Position numbers and translations under genes: made by a program
From: Collinsella intestinalis DSM 13280
GTDB taxonomy: Bacteria > Actinomycetota > Coriobacteriia > Coriobacteriales > Coriobacteriaceae
Length of the DNA: 64,000 bases
Assembly: GCF_000156175.1 (NCBI RefSeq)
Contig: NZ_GG692710.1
Coordinates: 651,961-715,960, forward strand
Direction of reading: 5' to 3'
Notes under the pieces: generated by a model
The model's database searches: none
Told to the model about the DNA's origin: nothing
What the model saw: only the letters and a program-made list of their open reading frames with translations
Shown: positions 1 to 7,915 of the stretch, one piece after another
Layout of the letters: each line of letters starts with the position of its first letter
How positions within the stretch are numbered: position 1 is the first letter of the stretch

Positions 1-816
1 GAAGACAAGGGTCTGCCCTTTCGCATCTCCCTGGGATAGATCGGGGTCGAATGTATAGCCAACGTCGAAGTGTTTAAGCTCCTCAGCGCGATGCACTCCA
101 CGCTCCGCCATCCAACGAACCATGCTGCCGCGCGCGATCTTGCTCGCGGTCGAACGCTGGATTGGCCTGCCGTTGCGCAAACCCTCACCGAAGATGCACG
201 TGACCTCACGTGCTCCGTCAGGTCGATGCGGAAGCACCGCCTTGGAATACTCCACGCTGGCCAGATTCACAATTTCGACCACATCGTCCGGCCGTGCGTC
301 CAACTCGGCACACACGGCCCGTGCGATCGAATCGCCCCAAAACGCATAGAGATTCTTCTCCCCATCCACGGACAATTTGGCACCCATCTCCAAGCGATAC
401 GGCTGAACAGCATCGAACGGTCGAACGCAGCCATAGAGCGCGGAAAGCACCCACAGATGCCCCTGCAACCACTCGAGCGCGGCGGCGTCGAGCACGTCCG
501 GCGCCATGCTGCGGAATTGAATGCCCACATAAGAGAAGATCGCGGGAGAGACAAGGCGAGACAGTTCCGCATCCCCAAGGAGATTCGCGTCGACAATGTC
601 TCGATAGCTATGCAGGCGGTCCATGTTCTCGGCCAACAACCTGTCGTTGACGCCCCACAGTGCTTGCAACCCCTCGCCCCCCTGCTCACGCTCGATTGTG
701 CGCAGGGCATCCATGACGTGGGCGGTCTTCTCCGAAAGCGGCGGGATGCCACGTGGGGCAAACCCATCACGAGCCACCTGCATCTGCTTTGCGGGAGAGA
801 TGATGACCTGCAACAT
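1..816 (-). CDS. yaaA: YaaA-family peroxide stress protein, 3' end cut by window
   Basis: The minus strand is open from an ATG at 816 to the window edge, giving 272 residues without a stop. The start has a GGAGGC ribosome site about 7 bases upstream. Family hallmarks are the N-terminal VIISPAKQM, the FSYVGIQF and LSALYGCVRPFDAVQPYRLEMG blocks (shown here only as landmarks), then NLYAFWGDSI and, near the edge, GYTFDPDLS. E. coli YaaA is about 258 residues and lowers intracellular free iron during hydrogen peroxide stress, so only a few C-terminal residues should be missing. The next gene upstream, an ABC transporter ATPase, ends 88 bases away on the same strand. I am confident of the family, but the stress role here is inferred. 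Confidence 0.88.
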   Translation of the reverse strand, partial: MLQVIISPAKQMQVARDGFAPRGIPPLSEKTAHVMDALRTIEREQGGEGLQALWGVNDRLLAENMDRLHSYRDIVDANLLGDAELSRLVSPAIFSYVGIQFRSMAPDVLDAAALEWLQGHLWVLSALYGCVRPFDAVQPYRLEMGAKLSVDGEKNLYAFWGDSIARAVCAELDARPDDVVEIVNLASVEYSKAVLPHRPDGAREVTCIFGEGLRNGRPIQRSTASKIARGSMVRWMAERGVHRAEELKHFDVGYTFDPDLSQGDAKGQTLVF

Positions 817-903
817 GAAAAAGCCTCCGAGCGCTCGAGTACCCGACCCATTATGTCAAAGGTACCCGGGCGCTCGGGGCACATGCACGGAATCGATGTT
901 CGC

Positions 904-1740
904 CTACGAGATATGGCCGAGGAAATCCTTGGTTCGTTCCGATTGCGGATGGTCGAACACCTGCTCGGGAGTCCCTTGCTCCACGATAACGCCCCCGTCC
1001 ATGAACACCACGCGATCGGCGACGTCACGGGCGAACTGCATCTCGTGCGTGACGACGATCATGGTCATCCCCTCGCGAGCCAAGTCGCGCATGACGCCCA
1101 ACACGTCGCGCACGAGCTCGGGGTCAAGCGCACTCGTCGCCTCGTCGAAAAGCATGACGTGCGGGTTCATGGCCAGGGCGCGCGCTATGGCGACGCGCTG
1201 CTGCTGACCGCCGGAAAGCTGAGAAGGCATAAAATCCACGCGATCGGCAAGGCCGACCTTCCCCAGCTCCTCGACCGCGATGCGCTCGGCCTCCTCACGG
1301 CTGCGCTTGAGCACCTTTTGCTGCGCGATCATCACGTTCTTTTTCGCCGAGAGATGCGGGAACAGGTTGAACTGCTGAAACACCATGCCCAAGGTTGAGC
1401 GGACCTTGTTGATGTCCACGCCCTTCCCGGTAATGTCTACACCCTCGACCACGATCGAGCCCGCGGTGGGCGTCTCGAGCAGGTTAACGCACCTCAGCAT
1501 CGTCGACTTGCCGGAACCCGACGGCCCCAGCACCACGACGACCTCGCCGCGATGCACGTCCAGGTCGATTCCGCGCAGGACCTCGTTGCCGCCGTACGCC
1601 TTGTGCAGTCCCCGAATCTGCACCACGGGGGCATCGCCAGCAGAGGGCGCCGCTTGAACACCGGCACCGGTGCCCGCATCCGCGCGCCCGTCAACGGGTA
1701 CGCCCTCGACCGCGGCGTCGCGCTTCGTCACATCAGTCAT
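904..1740 (-). CDS. Polar amino-acid ABC transporter ATP-binding protein
   Basis: Cytoplasmic ATPase of a GlnQ/HisP-type importer, 278 residues. The Walker A motif GPSGSGKST is at about residues 72-80, the signature LSGGQQQR follows, and Walker B is [12 protein letters not shown], all intact. An N-terminal extension of about 35 residues, rich in Gly, Ala and Asp, precedes the usual family start. I chose ATG 1740 because GGGAG lies 8 bases upstream; a GTG at 1749 is also in frame. It lies 12 bases after the stop of the permease gene and is the last gene of a three-gene operon with binding protein and permease. Substrate is not decided by sequence; polar amino acids are the family norm. Confidence 0.93.
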   Translation of the reverse strand: MTDVTKRDAAVEGVPVDGRADAGTGAGVQAAPSAGDAPVVQIRGLHKAYGGNEVLRGIDLDVHRGEVVVVLGPSGSGKSTMLRCVNLLETPTAGSIVVEGVDITGKGVDINKVRSTLGMVFQQFNLFPHLSAKKNVMIAQQKVLKRSREEAERIAVEELGKVGLADRVDFMPSQLSGGQQQRVAIARALAMNPHVMLFDEATSALDPELVRDVLGVMRDLAREGMTMIVVTHEMQFARDVADRVVFMDGGVIVEQGTPEQVFDHPQSERTKDFLGHIS

Positions 1741-1752
1741 CTCAAGCACTCC

Positions 1753-3144
1753 CTACAGGTTGGCGATATGGTCGGCAGGCGTGGGCACCATGGTCCCCGC
1801 GCTCTTGGCGGGTTTCTTGCCGAGGGGGCCCGCATTGGTGCCCGCCGTGGCACCGGTGAGGCGCAACTCGAGCAGGCTCACCACGCGAGCGAGCGGCAAT
1901 GTCACCACGAGGTAGAACAGAGCGGCGACCACATAGGGCGTGATGGACCCGGTCGTGGCCACGATGGTCTTCGCGTACATGACGATCTCCATGACACCAA
2001 CCGCCGCGAGTAGGGACGTGTCCTTATAGAGCAAGATGAACTCGCTGGTGAGCGTGGGAATCACGTTGCGGAACGTCTGCGGGATGATAATCGAGACCAT
2101 GGTCTGGGCCGCGCTCATCCCCAGCGAACGAGCGGCCTCCGACTGACCCTTGGGGATGGACTGGATGCCCGCACGGAAGATCTCGCACAGATAGGCGGCG
2201 GAGTTCATCGCCATGACGATGACGCCGAGCGTGTAGTTATCGATGTTGACTCCGGCGAGCGGCAGGCCGAAGAACGCGATGTAGATCTGCAGGAACGCCG
2301 GTGTGCCGCGGATGAGGTTCACGTACACGGCCGCAAGTGCGCGCAAGATGCGCGACTTCGAGATGCGCATGAGCGCGAACAGGAAGCCGAACGGGATCGC
2401 CAGCGGGAACGCAACGAGTACGATGGCGACCGACATCAAAAAGCCGCCGAAGATGATGGGCAGACTGCTTACGATGAGCACGGGGTTGAAGAACAGACGC
2501 AAGAACGTGTTGGAGTTCCATACCTCGACCCAGGGCTGCTCCTCGAGGAAGGCCTTGAACTGGTCGAACGGCGTCACACCCTCGATCTCGACCGCGGGAA
2601 TGCCATCGACGTCATGCTCGTGCCCATCCGCAAGCGTATAGGAGCCCGCGCATTGCATCGCGCCGCCTGTAGCGGGGAAGACGACACCGTAGAGCTCGAC
2701 TCGGAAGAACCGCCCCGCCGGCGCCGCCTCGGGGAACACGAGCTCAAGCGTCTCGCCCTCGACCTTGATCTTGGGTTCGATGAACGCGCGCTCCATGAGG
2801 TCCTCGCCTGAAAGCATGGTGAGGCGGAGGTCTTCGGTTGTGAAGGACGTACCCTCGGGGACGGTGAGCGAGAGCCCCGTGAGCTCCTCATCCGCATCCG
2901 CCTGGACCTCCCAGGTGATGCGCGTCTCGGTCCCGCCGAGGACCTCACTGCCCGCGTCTCCGTTGGGCTGGCAGGTAAGCTTCTCGACCTCGAGTGCGTG
3001 GGCAGGGACGGCGCCCGTGCCGCATGTCACCCCGAACGCCACCCAGACGAGGCACATCGCGACGCACAGGCGCGCCGCGATGCGGAGCGCCGCGCAAGGA
3101 GGCGTGCCCGATGTTCCCCTCGTCAAAGAAATCCCGGTATCCAT
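1753..3144 (-). CDS. Amino-acid ABC permease with secreted N-terminal domain
   Basis: Inner-membrane permease, 463 residues, about twice the normal 220-240 for HisM/GlnP-type permeases. Residues 1 to about 45 look like a signal peptide (hydrophobic stretch AARLCVAMCLVWVAFGV). Residues about 50-205 form a hydrophilic, beta-rich domain with two cysteines and no recognised match to a solute-binding protein. The C-terminal 240 residues are a standard permease with several membrane spans and the ATPase-contact EAA loop near SIPKGQSEAARSLGMS. ATG 3144 is preceded by an AGAGGAAAG ribosome site. The binding protein is a separate upstream gene, so the extra domain is not the usual binding-protein fusion. 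Its role may be docking or sensing, which is a guess. Confidence 0.88.
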   Translation of the reverse strand: MDTGISLTRGTSGTPPCAALRIAARLCVAMCLVWVAFGVTCGTGAVPAHALEVEKLTCQPNGDAGSEVLGGTETRITWEVQADADEELTGLSLTVPEGTSFTTEDLRLTMLSGEDLMERAFIEPKIKVEGETLELVFPEAAPAGRFFRVELYGVVFPATGGAMQCAGSYTLADGHEHDVDGIPAVEIEGVTPFDQFKAFLEEQPWVEVWNSNTFLRLFFNPVLIVSSLPIIFGGFLMSVAIVLVAFPLAIPFGFLFALMRISKSRILRALAAVYVNLIRGTPAFLQIYIAFFGLPLAGVNIDNYTLGVIVMAMNSAAYLCEIFRAGIQSIPKGQSEAARSLGMSAAQTMVSIIIPQTFRNVIPTLTSEFILLYKDTSLLAAVGVMEIVMYAKTIVATTGSITPYVVAALFYLVVTLPLARVVSLLELRLTGATAGTNAGPLGKKPAKSAGTMVPTPADHIANL

Positions 3145-3237
3145 GGCTCTTTCCTCTTTCAATCATGCGGGACACTCTGCCGTAAAGTGCCGTGCCGCCA
3201 ACGGACACGCGACCGGCATCGCACCTCGCCGCAAAGT

Positions 3238-3263
3238 CCCTCCCGCGTTCGCGCACGGGAGGG
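3238..3263 (-). other. Intercistronic hairpin between binding protein and permease genes
   Basis: CCCTCCCG at 3238-3245 pairs with CGGGAGGG at 3256-3263 around a 10-base loop, within the 142-base gap between the binding-protein and permease genes. There is no T-tract. Hairpins in this place often stabilise the upstream message so that binding protein exceeds permease; that role is inferred. Confidence 0.5.
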
Positions 3264-3286
3264 CGGGCCGTCACGATGCGAAGCGG

Positions 3287-4117
3287 CTACTTGATGCTGT
3301 ACTTCTCCATCAGGGCATCGATGGTTCCATCCTCGGAGAACTTGGCGAGCGTCTCGTTGATCGCGTCCTTGAGGCCGGGATTGTCCTTGCTCACGGCGAT
3401 GGCGTATTCCTCGCCGGTGGAGATCAGCTTGATGACCTGCTCGTTATCGAAGCTCGAAGCGGTGAGCTGAGCGGCCACGGAACGGTTGGTCACCAGAGCG
3501 ACGGCCTGGTTGGACTGCAGGGCGGCAAAGCAATCGGTGGCGTTCTTGAACGGCACCGCGGTCGCCTCGGGGAAGTTCTCGTTGACGAACACCTCGGCCG
3601 TGGAACCGGACTGAACGGCGATCTTCACCCCTTCGACATTGAGGGCATCGGCGTAATTGTCTCCCGTGATATCGGCGTTGTCCTTCATGGTGACGATCGC
3701 CTGGTCATCCATGTAATACGAATCCGTGAAATCGACCTGCTTCTCGCGCTTGGGCGTGATGGTGATGGCGCCGAACGCGGCATCCATCTTGGTGCCCGAC
3801 GCGACGGCGGCGCACAGGCCGTCGAAATCCATGTTGACAATCTCGAAGTCCAGGTCCAGGTCATCGGCGATGAGCTCGGCGAGCTCGAGGTCGAAGCCCT
3901 TGTACTCGCCGTCCTCCATATATTCGAAGGGCTCGTACTCGGCGGATGTGCCGATGGTGAACGTGCCGTCCTCGACCAACGTGTAAGCCGCGTCGTCCCC
4001 TGCCTTGCCAGCGGCGCTGCCCGCCGCGGGGTCCTGGGAACCGCCGCAGCCGACGAGCGCGAGCGCACCGGCGATTGCGAGGGTTGCGGCGGTCGCGCCG
4101 AATAGTTTCTTCTTCAT
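3287..4117 (-). CDS. Amino-acid ABC transporter substrate-binding lipoprotein
   Basis: Lipid-anchored extracytoplasmic binding protein, 276 residues, first gene of the importer operon. It begins MKKKLFG with a hydrophobic signal ending in the lipobox LVGC (Cys at residue 24), followed by a short Gly/Ser/Ala linker. The mature part has the family-3 solute-binding pattern, including FTIGTSAEYEPFEYM, YKGFDLELAELIADDL near the N terminus and AFGAITITPKREKQVDF in the middle. The ribosome site is GGAAAGGACA. A small dyad (4149-4165) and a possible -10 (TATACT on the minus strand, 4173-4178) lie upstream. Polar amino acid is the likely ligand; which one cannot be told from sequence. Confidence 0.94.
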   Translation of the reverse strand: MKKKLFGATAATLAIAGALALVGCGGSQDPAAGSAAGKAGDDAAYTLVEDGTFTIGTSAEYEPFEYMEDGEYKGFDLELAELIADDLDLDFEIVNMDFDGLCAAVASGTKMDAAFGAITITPKREKQVDFTDSYYMDDQAIVTMKDNADITGDNYADALNVEGVKIAVQSGSTAEVFVNENFPEATAVPFKNATDCFAALQSNQAVALVTNRSVAAQLTASSFDNEQVIKLISTGEEYAIAVSKDNPGLKDAINETLAKFSEDGTIDALMEKYSIK

Positions 4118-4148
4118 GAGAGTGTCCTTTCCCCTGAGGCGTTGATTT

Positions 4149-4165
4149 CAAGCAAGCTTTGCTTG
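4149..4165 (-). promoter_or_regulatory. Dyad in leader of the amino-acid transporter operon
   Basis: CAAGCAA and TTGCTTG separated by three bases lie between the putative -10 (TATACT, minus strand, 4173-4178) and the start codon at 4117. It may be an operator or a leader hairpin. No regulator can be named. Confidence 0.35.
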
Positions 4166-4361
4166 GCGAACGAGTATACACACTTTCGCATGTTTTGGTA
4201 TGTTTAATACAGTTTGTTTCACCTTCGTTACCGCTATGCTCATTTGCTCGCATCTTTGATGTGTAGTTATGCACATCAGTGAAACAGCGCCATAGCCGCT
4301 CATCCCGCCACATCGCGGCCGCGCGGCCCAAATCGACGCGCCGTACAGGCTAAAGCCCTAC

Positions 4362-4393
4362 AAAAAATGCCAGCCCGATGAAGGCTGGCATTT
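4362..4393 (-). terminator. Intrinsic terminator
   Basis: AAATGCCAGCC (4365-4375) and GGCTGGCATTT (4383-4393) form an 11-bp stem with a 7-base loop, followed on the minus strand by a run of T. It ends the transcript of the large membrane-protein gene that stops at 4552. Confidence 0.8.
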
Positions 4394-4551
4394 CTGTGAC
4401 TATATTCAGGCTTCCGCACGCGGCGACGATCGTCGAGTCCCGCCGACGCCAGGAGGCCAAACCGCCGTCGATGCGCAGTGGCCCCGCAAAACGGACACAG
4501 AGGGCGTGTGGGAACTCCTCGCGGTTACCGCGTCCGTGGGCACCCCAACGC

Positions 4552-6576
4552 CTACGAGGCGGTACCGCCCTCGGCATTGCCCGCAGCTGCGGGCGAGTCG
4601 CCGTCCGCAGCGCCCCCTGTCCTCGTTGGTGCGCTACCGCCCTCATCGGAATCTGCGTTCTTAGAGGCGCGCGATGCGCCGAACTTCGTCACGGAACGAA
4701 CCGCGGCGCCATCCGATCCATCGACCGCCTTGGCGCAATTGAACGTGATGGAATCCCCGACCTTGTGACGGACGATTTCCAACATATCGGGCAAGGCGAA
4801 GTCGTAAATCGCCGAGTCGCCCTCGAGCGTGACGTAAAAGTGCGAATTTCCGTCGATGACCGCCTGGGCAATGGAGGCGATGGTGCCGGAGACCTCGACC
4901 TCCGCACCGCTCGCCGCCGCCTCATCTCCGGAAAGCGCACCGGATGTGGCGAGCATCTGCAGGTAGCTCTCCTGAGTCGACGCAACCGTGGAACCCGTGG
5001 CGACGCTCTGGTAATGCTCCACGTTGATCATGGCGTACATCTTGACCAGGCCGGCATTGTCTTTCAACGCCATGAAATAGGTCGGCTGCCCGGCGACATT
5101 GAGCAGAAGCGGGTAGGTCGCTTCGTACTTGAGGTTCTGCACCTGACCCTCGGCAGACGCCTGGGCCGAATCCTCGGTGGCGCCCGCCACCGGATAGTAA
5201 TGCGACTCTCCCGTGCGCTGATTGACCAGGATGAAGCCAACATTCGAGCTGTCGGCAGTCACGGAGCTCACACCCGTGTACAGGTAGATATCATCGTCCT
5301 GGGCAAGGTAGTTGTAGCCGAGCTCACCGTCGGTGCCGAGCGTGGTGCGGACCACGCCCTGCTGGCCAAGCCAGGAGTTGAGCCAACCGCCCCTGTACGC
5401 GCCGCTCCAGTTGTACTGCTGGATGATGAGGTCGCTCGGATAGGCGCGGTCGACCCATGTGGGGCAGTCTTCAATCGCGTAATCCTCAGTCTCGCCGGTG
5501 CAAGCGTTCACCAGAACAACGCGCTGGATCGTGGTGCCCTCGAACAGGCCGATGGTGCGCTTCTGCACGGGAAAGACCCACCAGGGCGTTCCCTTCTCGT
5601 CGAGCTCGAAACTCTTCTGATCGAACATGTAGGTGGGGTACTTAAGCTGCACGTAGCGGTCGATGTTGCGCGCGAGCGGCTCGCTCTCGGAATAGCGGAT
5701 CGGGTCCTTCAGACGCACAACCTCGGCCTCCTGCGTGACCATGTCCACGAGCACGTACGCGGGGATACCCGTGCCGCGATGACTCAGCCACTTGAAAAGA
5801 TCGGCATAGGTGAGCGGGCTCACACGCACCGGGCGACCCTGATAGTTGATCTGGCTGTAGGCGGGACTGATCTCGAACTGGCTCACGAACTCGGGGATCG
5901 AACCCATGGCGCGGGAGCCGAGCAACTGCGCGGAAGCGCGATCGATCACGGGGACATCCGAATAGTCAACTTCCTCGATATCCTTGGCGAAATCGCCGTC
6001 AGTGGTCTTGAGCACGTTGGCGTAACGCTCGGCGTTGCCGGGGATGAACGGCTCACCCATGATGAGGCCGACGAAGAACGCAAGAATCACCGCAAGCGGC
6101 ACGTACGCGAGCCGGTTGAACAGCGTGGCATGGCGCGCGGAGCGCAGGGCCACGACCTTGAGGGCGACCACGGCGAATATTGCGACGAGGATGATCCAGC
6201 TCCACACGCGCGGGCTGTGGATGTTGAGCGCCGGATGGAACCACCAATACGAGACGAGCGCGGCGATGCCGAGTGCGATCAGCGCCACGATGAGCGCCGT
6301 ACGGCTCCAGTGGGCGAGCTTCTCCATGAACGGGGGGACGGGGCGCCCTTTGTGAACATGTTCCCCACGCGCGGCCTTCTCCTTGGCGCGAGCGGCCTTC
6401 TTGCGCTCGCGGGCGGACTTGGGCGCTTCGCCGCCCGCAGGGTCCTTCGACTCTCTCGCCGGGATGTCCTCCACCTCGACTTCCACATCGATGGGCTCCT
6501 CCGCACTGCGTTCGGAGCCGCCGGGCACCTCCACTCCGGAACGCCTCAGCATCTCCAAAATCTCGTCGTGGTTCAT
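4552..6576 (-). CDS. Predicted membrane protein with large extracytoplasmic domain, function unknown
   Basis: 674 residues, family not recognised. I chose ATG 6576, which follows GGAAGG and begins MNHDEILEMLRR; an open extension to 6678 has no ribosome site. Residues 1-90 are hydrophilic: acidic first, then a Lys/Arg/Ala-rich stretch before the membrane. Three membrane spans follow at roughly 92-112, 122-142 and 156-178. The remaining about 450 residues look folded and extracytoplasmic, with many Tyr, Trp and Asp. A block of about 60 residues near the C terminus, starting AEVEVSGTIASIAQAV and ending near SITFNCAK, resembles a small OB-type beta barrel, and the last 50 residues are Gly/Ala/Asp-rich. 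It stands alone between a terminator and an XRE regulator gene. A cell-envelope role is inferred from topology only. Confidence 0.8.
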   Translation of the reverse strand: MNHDEILEMLRRSGVEVPGGSERSAEEPIDVEVEVEDIPARESKDPAGGEAPKSARERKKAARAKEKAARGEHVHKGRPVPPFMEKLAHWSRTALIVALIALGIAALVSYWWFHPALNIHSPRVWSWIILVAIFAVVALKVVALRSARHATLFNRLAYVPLAVILAFFVGLIMGEPFIPGNAERYANVLKTTDGDFAKDIEEVDYSDVPVIDRASAQLLGSRAMGSIPEFVSQFEISPAYSQINYQGRPVRVSPLTYADLFKWLSHRGTGIPAYVLVDMVTQEAEVVRLKDPIRYSESEPLARNIDRYVQLKYPTYMFDQKSFELDEKGTPWWVFPVQKRTIGLFEGTTIQRVVLVNACTGETEDYAIEDCPTWVDRAYPSDLIIQQYNWSGAYRGGWLNSWLGQQGVVRTTLGTDGELGYNYLAQDDDIYLYTGVSSVTADSSNVGFILVNQRTGESHYYPVAGATEDSAQASAEGQVQNLKYEATYPLLLNVAGQPTYFMALKDNAGLVKMYAMINVEHYQSVATGSTVASTQESYLQMLATSGALSGDEAAASGAEVEVSGTIASIAQAVIDGNSHFYVTLEGDSAIYDFALPDMLEIVRHKVGDSITFNCAKAVDGSDGAAVRSVTKFGASRASKNADSDEGGSAPTRTGGAADGDSPAAAGNAEGGTAS

Positions 6577-6690
6577 CGAGGTATCAATCCTTCCGGGCGG
6601 TCGGCGTGCAATATGGAGGGATGATACCCAGTTCGGCGGCGGGCAACGCGAGCGAGGGCGAAACCCCGCCCGCGCCACCGCAAGGCACCC

Positions 6691-7629
6691 CTAGGACTCG
6701 CGAAACACCGTTAAGAACACCCATCCAACCGCGATGGCGATGGCGCCCCAGATGAGAATCTGGCTCCATGCGGAGAGGACGAAGAAGAGGCTACCGAGCG
6801 CTGCGACAACCGTCACCGCCCCTACCAATAGGGCAAATCGAACGCGCACGTCACATCTCCCATGCAGAAATTCGGCACGTTCGTTATATGCCTCGATATC
6901 AATGCGGCGGGCCATGAGGCGACCGTACATCGCAACAAGTGCCGCTGCCGCGCAGCAGACCACCAACGAACTCAGGCCTCCCGACACATGTTGCAGCGGT
7001 GCGCTCTGAATGACCGCGATCACGGCGCCGAAGCATACGAGCGCACAGGCCGCGATACGCGAAAACCCGCTCAGACGACAGGCACGCTCGTGATCGTCAT
7101 CGGTGTAGAAGTTGCTCACGAACGGATGGGCGCGACAAAACGCGACGTGCCTGATGTGGGCCACCGCAAGGCACGCGAGTGCACCCGCGGCACCCGTAAG
7201 CAGAAAATAGAAAGGATAAGGATTGAGAACCGGCCCCCAACCTCCACCGAGCAGCAAAAGGCCGACGCCGCCGCGCGCGAGCATCGCAACGCTCCCCACA
7301 CCGAACACCAAAAAGGCGGCAGCGCCCGCAATGAACAGGGCCCGAGACCTCATGTGCGGATCGTATCCGGTCACATCGGACACAGGCGCGTCGTCGGGGA
7401 TGGCAAGCGTCTGATTGACAGTCCTAACCGTCACGTCACCGCGAATCAGCTCATCGAGGTCGACTTCGAAGATCTCGCACAAGCGGACCAGCTTGTCCAT
7501 GTCAGGGGTGGAGGCACCAGCCTCCCACTTGCTCACCGCTTGACGGGTCACGCCGAGCAGCATGGCGAGATGTTCCTGGGTCATGTTACGCGAATCACGC
7601 AGATATAGCAGGTTGTCACGGAAACTCAT
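6691..7629 (-). CDS. XRE-family regulator with C-terminal membrane domain
   Basis: 312 residues. Residues 1-60 are a classic helix-turn-helix of the Cro/CI type (NMTQEHLAMLLGVTRQAVSKWEAG), followed by LCEIFEVDLDELIRGD, the usual ending of this domain. The rest carries about six hydrophobic segments, among them FYFLLTGAAGALACLAV and ILIWGAIAIAVGWVFL, so the regulator is probably membrane-anchored and may sense a membrane or envelope signal. The start ATG follows GGGAGCGCATC. It is divergent from the ABC exporter gene at 7916, separated by 286 bases, and could regulate it. That link is positional only. Confidence 0.9.
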   Translation of the reverse strand: MSFRDNLLYLRDSRNMTQEHLAMLLGVTRQAVSKWEAGASTPDMDKLVRLCEIFEVDLDELIRGDVTVRTVNQTLAIPDDAPVSDVTGYDPHMRSRALFIAGAAAFLVFGVGSVAMLARGGVGLLLLGGGWGPVLNPYPFYFLLTGAAGALACLAVAHIRHVAFCRAHPFVSNFYTDDDHERACRLSGFSRIAACALVCFGAVIAVIQSAPLQHVSGGLSSLVVCCAAAALVAMYGRLMARRIDIEAYNERAEFLHGRCDVRVRFALLVGAVTVVAALGSLFFVLSAWSQILIWGAIAIAVGWVFLTVFRES

Positions 7630-7852
7630 GATGCGCTCCCTTTCATCGTGGTCAATCGTATATGCTCGCCGAGGCGTCCGGACCCCTCGCCGACTTCAGC
7701 TTCTGCGAACGATGCCCGTTGCGCAAGGGCGTTGGGGTTGCGTTTTGCCCCTGAGCCGTCAACCGCTGGTTGCGACTCATCTACCCGCAGAAACAGTACG
7801 ATCTGCGCGTCTTTTCACATGACTGGGCGATGCGGCCGAGTTCAATCCGCGC

Positions 7853-7883
7853 TTGACCTGAAGGGCACTTCAAGGGATAACCT
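7853..7883 (+). promoter_or_regulatory. Candidate promoter with dyad in an over-long spacer (MerR-like layout)
   Basis: TTGACC (7853-7858) is followed by TGAAGGGCACTTCA, an imperfect dyad, and then GATAACCT. Taking TAACCT (7878-7883) as the -10 gives a 19-base spacer, the layout twisted open by MerR-family activators; taking GATAAC gives 17. It lies 33 bases before the ABC exporter start. Confidence 0.45.
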
Positions 7884-7915
7884 AGGACAGAGGACGACGC
7901 ATAAGGAGACACACC

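Larger units (their letters stand above)
4118..4551. other. Intergenic region upstream of amino-acid transporter
   Basis: This 434-base gap contains no credible gene. It is less G+C-rich than its surroundings at 4160-4260. It holds the transporter promoter region with dyad CAAGCAA/TTGCTTG (4149-4165), a second 7-bp dyad TGATGTG/CACATCA (4257-4278) that could be an operator, and a terminator for the gene to the right (4362-4393). Confidence 0.6.

Noticed and set aside
70-1398. Long plus-strand open frame of 442 codons
   Set aside because: It lies opposite YaaA and the ABC ATPase, both of which have full family motifs; it has no ribosome site or recognisable domain.
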